A stretch of 12,263 nucleotides of DNA from Verrucomicrobiales bacterium. GTDB lineage: Bacteria; Verrucomicrobiota; Verrucomicrobiia; Verrucomicrobiales; DEV007. A program made the position numbers and the translations under genes. This document shows, piece by piece, positions 1 to 6,566 of this stretch. Under the pieces are notes generated by a model that was given only the letters and a program-made list of their open reading frames with translations, had not been told where the DNA came from and made no database searches. The first letter of the stretch is position 1, and each line of letters starts with the position of its first letter. The DNA lies in NCBI GenBank assembly GCA_013911195.1, contig JACETS010000068.1, positions 1 to 12,263 on the forward strand, written 5' to 3'.

Positions 1-1
1 G

Positions 2-1942
2 ACTGAAGAACTCGACAAAATATCAATGCAATCATCTGTCATCACAACCCATGATAGTGTTAATCCGAATTACAAAATAAAAGCTAAAGAGGTAAAAATC
101 GTCGGAATCAACGGTCCGGAAGAAAATCGTCGAATCATTTTTAATAATTTGACGATTTACGCGGGTAAAATTCCTGTACTATGGCTTCCATATTTATCTC
201 AGCCACTTGACGCAGAACAAAGCTATCGCTTCCTTCCAGGTTACAAAAACAATTGGGGTGCTTTTTTGATGAATCAATATGGCATGATGCTAAATGACAA
301 AGCATTGGCAACTTATCATCTCGATTTTAGATCTTCCCGAGGCATCGCTGGTGGCTTAGATCTTGATTTTAATCGTGATAACAAAAAATTAGGTGAGAAC
401 TCCGGGTCATTTAAATCTTATTATGTGAAGGATCGAGACACTAGCCTCACACATAACAACAGAAAGAGAAATGAAACTTTAAGCTCAGACAGATATCGTT
501 TTAACCTGAATCATAGAGTGTCTTTATTTGCAAAGAAATATGATGACCTTTTTCTAAATTTAGACATCAACAAATTAAGTGATCAGTATTTTTACGAAGA
601 TTTTTTTCCGGAAGAATATCGATTAGATCCAAAACCTGATAATATAATTGGATTACAAAAAACTTTTCCAAACGCTGTCGCGAGCATTTGGACTCGATTT
701 CAGGCGAATAACTTTTATAGGACTGACACAAGGTTACCTGAACTAACTTTTGAGTCTTCAACTATCCCGATTGGAAAGACTGGAGTTTATTATACTGGAG
801 GAACATCAGCTGGCCTATACGAAAACCGTTTAACGAAGGAAGAAAAAGAGCGACTCGGTAGACTAAGAAATCGAACGTCAATATCTAATCAAGACATTGA
901 GAAAATTGATCCAGATCTATTAACTGACAATGGAAATATTTTAGAAAGACTGAAAGAAGGCGGAGACATAAAATCAAATTTCACAAGGCTCGATACTTAC
1001 CATGAACTAAAAATGCCAAAACAATTATTTGGCTGGTTGAACATCACTCCTCGGGCTGGATTCAAAGGGACTTCTTATTCACAGATAAATGGTTCAAATA
1101 AAAGCGATACAAGAAAAGCTATCCATGCAGGCATAGACTCGTCTTTTAAATTATCTAGAGACTTCGATAATTTTAGCATTCCTCAAATTGGATTATCAGA
1201 TTTGAGGCATGTAGCAGAACCTTTTGTCAGGTATTCATATGTAGGTGCTGATGAACTCGAATCAGATATTGGCAAAATCGATAAACTAGTTTCAACGACA
1301 AAACTACGCCCAATTCATTTATCAGAGTTTACGGCAACAGATGAAATTAATGACTGGAGTATTGTACGATCAGGAATTTCCAATCAGCTAATCACTTCTC
1401 GCGATGGTAAATCTCATGAGTGGTTAAAGGTAAACAGCTATTTAGAACATTATGTTGATGATCCCGAATTCGATCGGAATTTTTCTAACATTTATAATGA
1501 AATATCTCTGACTCCTCTCCCCTGGTTGTCTATGAGTCATGAAATTTCGGCACCATTTCTGGCAGATGACCCACTGGATTATACTGAATCAAATACATGG
1601 TTTACATTCATGCCGACAGATCACTTAGAATTTACTATTGCCCACCGATACTTAAAAGATCACCCTGTATTAGAAGAATCAGATCTTCTCGATTTCAGAA
1701 CTTATTATCGAGTTACTGACCGCCTTGGATTGAGTGCTAGACAACGTTATGAGTTTGATGATGGCACCCTTGAATTTCAGCAATATTCTATCCACTATGA
1801 TCTAAATAGTTGGACTGCGGGACTGGGCGCTCTAATGGCAGATCATAGATCTGATGAAGATGAATTTGGTTTGGTTTTTACACTTACTCTAAAAGATTTC
1901 CCTTCATTAAGCCTTCCTGTTGGCATCACTCCATCGCACTAA
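2..1942 (+). CDS. lptD: LPS-assembly protein LptD, 3' part (partial at the left edge)
   Basis: The reading frame is open to the left edge, so the ATG at 26 is internal and the true start lies outside the window; about 646 residues are visible. LptD is the outer-membrane beta-barrel that, with lipoprotein LptE, inserts lipopolysaccharide into the outer leaflet. The first visible stretch is the end of the periplasmic OstA-like jellyroll domain: the motif NPNYKIKAKEVKIV followed by IYAGKIPVLWLPYLSQPLD is the classic junction leading into the barrel. The rest consists of alternating aromatic-rich beta strands, with the conserved late region WSIVRSGISNQLITSRDG (about 1357-1410) typical of LptD. 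No cysteine occurs in the visible part, so the disulfides used by the E. coli protein cannot form here. The rRNA methyltransferase gene follows after 52 bases. The family call is firm; the symbol is by homology. Confidence 0.85.
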   Translation, partial: TEELDKISMQSSVITTHDSVNPNYKIKAKEVKIVGINGPEENRRIIFNNLTIYAGKIPVLWLPYLSQPLDAEQSYRFLPGYKNNWGAFLMNQYGMMLNDKALATYHLDFRSSRGIAGGLDLDFNRDNKKLGENSGSFKSYYVKDRDTSLTHNNRKRNETLSSDRYRFNLNHRVSLFAKKYDDLFLNLDINKLSDQYFYEDFFPEEYRLDPKPDNIIGLQKTFPNAVASIWTRFQANNFYRTDTRLPELTFESSTIPIGKTGVYYTGGTSAGLYENRLTKEEKERLGRLRNRTSISNQDIEKIDPDLLTDNGNILERLKEGGDIKSNFTRLDTYHELKMPKQLFGWLNITPRAGFKGTSYSQINGSNKSDTRKAIHAGIDSSFKLSRDFDNFSIPQIGLSDLRHVAEPFVRYSYVGADELESDIGKIDKLVSTTKLRPIHLSEFTATDEINDWSIVRSGISNQLITSRDGKSHEWLKVNSYLEHYVDDPEFDRNFSNIYNEISLTPLPWLSMSHEISAPFLADDPLDYTESNTWFTFMPTDHLEFTIAHRYLKDHPVLEESDLLDFRTYYRVTDRLGLSARQRYEFDDGTLEFQQYSIHYDLNSWTAGLGALMADHRSDEDEFGLVFTLTLKDFPSLSLPVGITPSH

Positions 1943-1962
1943 TTGATTCAAAGAATCAATTA
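1940..1962 (+). terminator. Perfect hairpin overlapping the lptD stop codon
   Basis: TAATTGATTC (1940-1949), loop AAA, then GAATCAATTA (1953-1962): a perfect 10-bp inverted repeat whose left arm begins with the stop codon itself. The stem has only two G-C pairs and is followed by mixed AT sequence rather than a T-tract, so it is a weak candidate for an intrinsic terminator. It could instead protect the transcript 3' end or bind a protein. Confidence 0.35.
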
Positions 1963-1994
1963 ATTGTAATCAACCAATCATCAAGTAAATTCCG

Positions 1995-3233
1995 ATGTCA
2001 GATCATAATACTCGAAAAATATCTCTATCTATTCTTAGGGAATGGGAAGAGTCCAGTAAGTTTATTGATTCCATTATTGATAAAAGATTTAGATCAAACG
2101 GTTTAGGTAATCTCGATAAATCATACATTCAAAATATAGTTCTTGGAGTCATTAGAAATTTATCTCTGCTTGATCACTTCGTAGAAAAACTCCGCAATTC
2201 AAAAATGAGCTCCGAGACTAGACGGGTTCTTTATATTGGTATTTATCAGATTCTTCTCATGAGAACCCCGGATCATGCGGCGGTTAATGAGACCGTAAAT
2301 CTTGCCAATGGTAAAAGTAAAGGGATGGTTAATGCAATTTTAAGAAGATGCGTAAGAGAAAAAGAAAATCTCTTAGAGGAAAAAAATGAAATGGATCCTG
2401 CTGATAAATTTTCAATACCTGATCACATTTACGCTAGATGGGAAAAGCAACTTGGCAAAGTAAACTCCGTCGATGTTGCAGAGAATTCAAATATTCCCGC
2501 CAAACTAATGATCCGTTCAAACGAACTATTGGGAGGTTTAAGCAATGAGGATTTAGCTGAAATTGATGCAACTAGAATAGATCAATTTAAAGGATTTTAT
2601 GAAGTCCAAAAACTACCTCTTAAAGCAATAGCAGATGGACGTTGTTATGTACAAGACCCCTCAACTTCTATAGCACCATATTTGTTAAAGCCCGATTCAA
2701 ATCATACAGTTTTAGACGCATGCGCATCTCCAGGAGGAAAAACTGCAATCCTTTCATCCATAATGCGCAATCAAGGAAAAATAATAGCATCCGATATTGA
2801 AGGCCCAAGGTCTGAACGCTTGTTGAAAAATTTAAAGAGGCTGGGTGTTAAAAACACCGAGATTTTAAGTGGCGATCTTAGACAAACCAAAGATGCATTA
2901 GAGAATGAAAATGTAAGATTTGATAGAATTCTTGTTGATGCTCCTTGCTCAAATTCTGGTGTTTTCAGAAGAAGAGCCGATGCCAAATGGCGCTTAATGC
3001 CTAATTATACAAATGAACTAATAGACCTACAGTTAGAATTACTATCTGCAGTAATACCTTTAATGAAAAAAGGAGGGAAATTAGTTTATAGTACATGTAG
3101 CATTGACGTAGAAGAAAACACTGGGGTAATCTCTAAGATAATTGAAACACATACTCACTTAAAAAAATTAGACGAAGTACAATTAATACCTAACGATATA
3201 AATGATGGGGCTTATGCCGCACTTTTGGGTTAA
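1995..3233 (+). CDS. rsmB: 16S rRNA (cytosine-5) methyltransferase, RsmB/NOL1-NOP2-Sun family
   Basis: The 412-residue cytoplasmic enzyme transfers a methyl group from S-adenosylmethionine to C5 of a cytosine in 16S rRNA (C967 in E. coli for RsmB). An N-terminal NusB-like RNA-binding domain (about 1-130) carries the typical AAVNETVNLA segment (95-104). The family signature YVQDPSTSIAPYLL lies at 218-231. The Rossmann-fold methyltransferase follows, with SAM-binding motif I LDACASPGGKT (240-250), motif II near IIASD (263-267), motif IV VDAPCSNSG with Cys318, and motif VI YSTCS with Cys368. The two cysteines are the pair used by m5C RNA methyltransferases: one attacks C6 of the base, the other releases the product. 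The NusB fusion favours RsmB over RsmF. No Shine-Dalgarno sequence precedes the ATG. The gene appears intact, close to the usual RsmB length of about 430. Confidence 0.9.
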   Translation: MSDHNTRKISLSILREWEESSKFIDSIIDKRFRSNGLGNLDKSYIQNIVLGVIRNLSLLDHFVEKLRNSKMSSETRRVLYIGIYQILLMRTPDHAAVNETVNLANGKSKGMVNAILRRCVREKENLLEEKNEMDPADKFSIPDHIYARWEKQLGKVNSVDVAENSNIPAKLMIRSNELLGGLSNEDLAEIDATRIDQFKGFYEVQKLPLKAIADGRCYVQDPSTSIAPYLLKPDSNHTVLDACASPGGKTAILSSIMRNQGKIIASDIEGPRSERLLKNLKRLGVKNTEILSGDLRQTKDALENENVRFDRILVDAPCSNSGVFRRRADAKWRLMPNYTNELIDLQLELLSAVIPLMKKGGKLVYSTCSIDVEENTGVISKIIETHTHLKKLDEVQLIPNDINDGAYAALLG

Positions 3234-3272
3234 TTGATCTCAACTTAAAAACACCAATCTAATATATTCAAT

Positions 3273-3437
3273 ATGGGGAAATTAATTTCAGTTATAATTT
3301 CAATTCTAACAAGTCTAGCCCTACTAAGCACAGTGATAACGACAATTCTGATTTGGTCATTGAACAAATCAACAATCTACGAAAGAAATTCCCCACTAAC
3401 AAATAACTCCACTTTAAGCCCAAAAATTACCAATTAA
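3273..3437 (+). CDS. Possible small single-span membrane protein (54 aa)
   Basis: A short frame with an ATG at 3273 and TAA at 3435-3437 fills most of the 230-base gap between the rRNA methyltransferase and the DUF6807 gene. The predicted protein begins MGKLISVIISILTSLALL, with an uninterrupted hydrophobic segment over about residues 4-29 ending at ILIWSL. A polar tail follows (about 30-54) rich in Asn, Ser and Thr. This is the shape of a small inner-membrane protein, or less likely an uncleaved export signal. It lies in the same direction as its neighbours, 39 bases after one and 26 before the next. There is no Shine-Dalgarno sequence, but most genes here lack one. I do not recognise a family and it could be a chance frame. 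Confidence 0.4.
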   Translation: MGKLISVIISILTSLALLSTVITTILIWSLNKSTIYERNSPLTNNSTLSPKITN

Positions 3438-3463
3438 AAATTACCATCGAATTATTTAAATTT

Positions 3464-4411
3464 ATGAAAATAAAATATCTAAAAGTAGTACTCTTTGTGG
3501 CAATGATTAGCACCCCATTAATCCATGCTGACAACCACGCCCCGATTAAACTTGAAAAAACTGGAGACAATAAAATAACCGTCAAAATAAATGGGGATCA
3601 TTTTACCACATATCACTTCGGTAAAGAGAGAGCAAAGCCAATTTTGTATCCTGTTCTTGGTCCTGAAAATAGGCGGATGGTTCGAGATTGGCCGATTAAA
3701 AAAGACTCTCCAAATGAAGCTCATGATCATCCCCACCATGAATCATTATGGTATACCCATGGAGATGTTAACGGCATTAGTTTCTGGCACGTTGGTGATA
3801 AGATGGGAAAAATTCATCATCAAAAATTTTTGAAATCCGAAAAAAATGAAATTATTACAGAAAATGATTGGGTTAGCCCAAAGGGAGAATTGCAATGCTC
3901 TGATACAACACATATCAAATTTATGTCCTTACCTAACGGTGGACGCGGAATCGATTACAAGGTGACATTGAGAGCAACCAATGGCGACGTCAAATTTGGA
4001 GACACCAAAGAAGGTTCTATGGGAATAAGAACACATCCAGCTCTTCGAATGAAAGGTAAAGTAGCGACTGGAAAAGCCATTAATAACAATGGAATTTCAG
4101 GAGGAGGAGTATGGGGAAAATCTGCAAAATGGCTCTACTACTGGGGTAAAGTGGAAGGCACTCAAGTTGGCGTGGGAATTTTTGATCATCCAACTAACCC
4201 AAGGCATCCAACAACATGGCACGCCCGAGATTATGGCCTAATCGCGGCGAATCCTTTTGGTTATTCATATTTTCAAGGTAAACCTCGAGGCACTGGAGAT
4301 TTAATTTTAAAGGATGGCGAAAGCATCACATTTCGCTACGCATTTGTATTTCTTGGAGGAGATAATAAAACTTCGAAAGTCTCTGAAATCTATAATGAAT
4401 GGATAAAATAA
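3464..4411 (+). CDS. Secreted DUF6807 ('PmoA-like') family protein
   Basis: The 315-residue protein starts with a Sec signal peptide (hydrophobic 7-20, likely cleavage after IHA at 22), so it acts in the periplasm or outside the cell. The hallmark of the DUF6807 family is clear: DHPHHESLWYTHGDVNG (88-104), followed by ISFWHVGD. A second conserved block, TWHARDYGLIAANPFG (251-266), lies near the C-terminus. The sequence alternates short beta-type segments, consistent with a beta-sandwich, and the clustered histidines (88, 91, 92, 99) suggest a binding or catalytic cleft. Members are numerous in Planctomycetota and Verrucomicrobiota, often near carbohydrate or organic-matter degradation genes; the biochemical role is unknown to me. 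The older label 'methane oxygenase PmoA' is misleading, since this is a soluble secreted protein. Length is ordinary and the gene looks intact, ending 30 bases before the receptor gene. Confidence 0.85.
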   Translation: MKIKYLKVVLFVAMISTPLIHADNHAPIKLEKTGDNKITVKINGDHFTTYHFGKERAKPILYPVLGPENRRMVRDWPIKKDSPNEAHDHPHHESLWYTHGDVNGISFWHVGDKMGKIHHQKFLKSEKNEIITENDWVSPKGELQCSDTTHIKFMSLPNGGRGIDYKVTLRATNGDVKFGDTKEGSMGIRTHPALRMKGKVATGKAINNNGISGGGVWGKSAKWLYYWGKVEGTQVGVGIFDHPTNPRHPTTWHARDYGLIAANPFGYSYFQGKPRGTGDLILKDGESITFRYAFVFLGGDNKTSKVSEIYNEWIK

Positions 4412-4429
4412 AAATCTATAAATTCGATA

Positions 4430-4434
4430 GAGGG
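4430..4434 (+). promoter_or_regulatory. Shine-Dalgarno sequence of the TonB-dependent receptor gene
   Basis: GAGGG lies 7 bases before the ATG at 4442, containing the GAGG core complementary to the 16S rRNA 3' end. It is the only clear ribosome binding site in the window and supports the chosen start. Confidence 0.55.
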
Positions 4435-4441
4435 TCCGCTT

Positions 4442-6505
4442 ATGAAAACAATTAAATCAATTTTATTCATACTACCTATCGTTATAGTTTTTTTATCTTT
4501 TTCTCATTCCAATGCGAACGAATCAGAAGATGAAAAGTCATTAGACTTTATTAATAGCATCTCATTGATTGACGGAAATTTTTTAAATCGCTCCATAATT
4601 CGTGAACTATCCGAATCATTTAGCATACTACCTAATGTATCAATTTCAGATTCCGTAGATTCCGGATTTCTAATTCGAGGAATCAACGCTGAGGGAAATG
4701 GCCTATCTTCTGGCAAGCCGCTTGCCAACCTCTACGTTGATGGCATTGCTCAATCTATTAATGGCTCGAGACGTGGCACTCTGGGAACTTGGGATTTAGA
4801 GAACATATCATTAATGAGAGGGCCTCAAGGAACTCAAGGTGGAAGAGTTTCTACTGCTGGGCAAATAAATTTAAATACTAAAGATCCTACTTTCACTGAG
4901 GAAGGCTCTCTACTTTTTGGCCTTGGAGAAAACAATCTCTACGAAAGTGCATTAATGATATCTGGCCCAATTAATGAATATCTGGCTGCAAGATTTACCG
5001 CGGAAATATTAAATCAGGATGGAGAATTTAATTATCCTTTATCTGGTGGTTTACCTAAATTGTCCGAAAGAAAAGAAGATAAGTATTATCAACTAAGAAC
5101 AAAGATACTCTATCAACCTTTAGGTAAAGATGGATTGACTGCAAAGTTTACCGCTTTGCACTCATATGATTCGCCACAGTATCAAGATATTGATGGACCT
5201 TCTGCAGGAGTTAAATGGAGTGATAGGGTATGGGGGCTTCAAAGTCTTCCAGCATTTATTCCTGCTCTCTCTACTGAGGTTTCTCAGGCAAGTCTCTCTA
5301 TTTTTTCTCCAATTAACGAACATTGGAGTCTGGAAAGCTTAACCGGAATCATAAAAACCTACACAGAAATACCCTCTATTGATTTATCCAAAGATGGTGA
5401 AATTAATGAAAAAAATCATTCACGACAATTTACTGCTCATTATCAAAATGGACCTATAACAAGTAGTATAGGAATTTTTTATTTAGATGGAAAAACTAAC
5501 AGGAGTTACAATCAAAAGCTCCCATTCAATGATTTTACAACGGAAAATCACGAAATACAGGAGGTAGAAAACATTGCATTATTTGGTGAAGTGACTTTTC
5601 AAATTCTTCCTAGATGGTCAATATTTGGAGGCCTTCGTTATGATCGAGAAGAGCTGGGATTTAATAAAGTATTTCGTGAAGTCAACGAAACTCAACTCCT
5701 CTCATCAACCAGTTTTTCATCAGATTTCTCCGATGATGCTATTTTGCCTAAAGTTGGGATCAATCATAATTTAAATGAGGACACGCTGATAAGCCTAAAG
5801 ACCCAAAAGTCTTATCGTCCCGGCGGCATTGAATATGATTTTTTTAACAATAACGATTATTTATATAATGATGAAACCGTTTGGAACTATGAACTTTCAT
5901 TGTCTGGAAAATTACCAAATAAAAGTATTAATTACTCAGCCAACCTTTTTTATATGGATTGGAAGGATCAGCAATTAACAATTCCTAGAATTCCTGGTGA
6001 CCTTACCAGTTCAGTCGTTACTAATGTCAAAGATTCATATGTCTATGGAGTAGAACTTGAAATTTTATCCCAACCATCTAAAGGATTAATTCTTTTTGCA
6101 TCAATTGGTGCCGCGCTAACTGAATTTGAAGAGTTTGAATTTGATCAGATTGGGACAAACAATAACCTTTCAGGCTTAAAATTTCCACGAACTCCAAACT
6201 ATTCCGCCTCAGCGGGCATAGAATATCAATTTGATAGTGGTTTATTTTTAGGAGGAAACGTTAATTATACAAGCTCAAGAATATCAAGATCAATATTTGA
6301 GGGACTCGAACGAGACGACCTTTCAGCATACACCGTCTTGAATTTTAGAGTCGGTTATAAACGCGACAATTGGACTATAACAGCATTTGCAAACAATCTG
6401 ACTGATGAAGAATATTTTCTTTATAGATATGATACTCCCAAGCTTCAAGTCGGAACATTGGGTCTGGGACGTTTCTTTGGCGTTCGAGCCTCTTACAATT
6501 TCTAA
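4442..6505 (+). CDS. TonB-dependent outer-membrane receptor
   Basis: The 687-residue protein is an outer-membrane 22-stranded barrel with an N-terminal plug, importing ligands (siderophores, cobalamin, oligosaccharides or similar) with energy from TonB-ExbBD. A Sec signal peptide covers about 1-25 (cleavage near NANA/SNA). The plug includes FSILPNVSI (60-68), IRGI (78-81), LANLYVDGIAQS (94-105) and the conserved RGPQGTQGGRVSTAG (126-140) followed by INLNTKDP, equivalent to the common RGPQGTLYGRN...IN form. Late barrel motifs are FANNLTDEEYF (649-659) and the terminal aromatic in SYNF, as required for barrel assembly. There is no carboxypeptidase-like or SusC-type N-terminal extension, so it belongs with the 'iron complex receptor' group; the ligand cannot be told from sequence. 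Only about a dozen residues separate signal peptide and plug, and I see no typical TonB box. The next gene starts about 60 bases downstream. Confidence 0.9.
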   Translation: MKTIKSILFILPIVIVFLSFSHSNANESEDEKSLDFINSISLIDGNFLNRSIIRELSESFSILPNVSISDSVDSGFLIRGINAEGNGLSSGKPLANLYVDGIAQSINGSRRGTLGTWDLENISLMRGPQGTQGGRVSTAGQINLNTKDPTFTEEGSLLFGLGENNLYESALMISGPINEYLAARFTAEILNQDGEFNYPLSGGLPKLSERKEDKYYQLRTKILYQPLGKDGLTAKFTALHSYDSPQYQDIDGPSAGVKWSDRVWGLQSLPAFIPALSTEVSQASLSIFSPINEHWSLESLTGIIKTYTEIPSIDLSKDGEINEKNHSRQFTAHYQNGPITSSIGIFYLDGKTNRSYNQKLPFNDFTTENHEIQEVENIALFGEVTFQILPRWSIFGGLRYDREELGFNKVFREVNETQLLSSTSFSSDFSDDAILPKVGINHNLNEDTLISLKTQKSYRPGGIEYDFFNNNDYLYNDETVWNYELSLSGKLPNKSINYSANLFYMDWKDQQLTIPRIPGDLTSSVVTNVKDSYVYGVELEILSQPSKGLILFASIGAALTEFEEFEFDQIGTNNNLSGLKFPRTPNYSASAGIEYQFDSGLFLGGNVNYTSSRISRSIFEGLERDDLSAYTVLNFRVGYKRDNWTITAFANNLTDEEYFLYRYDTPKLQVGTLGLGRFFGVRASYNF

Positions 6506-6509
6506 AATT

Positions 6510-6529
6510 TCATCAAATCGGTTTGATGA
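6510..6529 (+). terminator. Perfect hairpin between the receptor and cytochrome-like genes
   Basis: TCATCAAA (6510-6517), loop TCGG, then TTTGATGA (6522-6529): a perfect 8-bp stem starting 5 bases after the receptor stop codon. No T-tract follows on the + strand; the sequence continues ATAGCAATGAATTATAAT. It may be a weak terminator, an attenuator or an RNA-stability element that uncouples the receptor from the downstream pair. Confidence 0.35.
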
Positions 6530-6566
6530 TAGCAATGAATTATAATAGGTATATTTGTATATTCAC

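Noticed and set aside
26..1942. ATG at 26 as the start of the LptD gene
   Set aside because: The frame stays open to the window edge and the protein would begin in the middle of the jellyroll domain without a signal peptide.
3464..4411. Particulate methane monooxygenase subunit A, as the legacy family name suggests
   Set aside because: The protein is a secreted soluble protein with no membrane spans after the signal peptide and no pmoB/pmoC neighbours; the name is historical.
4415..4431. Stem TCTAT/ATAGA overlapping the receptor ribosome binding site as a translational switch
   Set aside because: Only 5 bp of mostly A-T pairs with a 7-base loop; too weak to be stable or distinguishable from chance.
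6541..6546. TATAAT as a complete sigma-70 promoter
   Set aside because: No acceptable -35 hexamer lies 15-19 bases upstream, where the hairpin sits, and AT-rich DNA yields such hexamers by chance.
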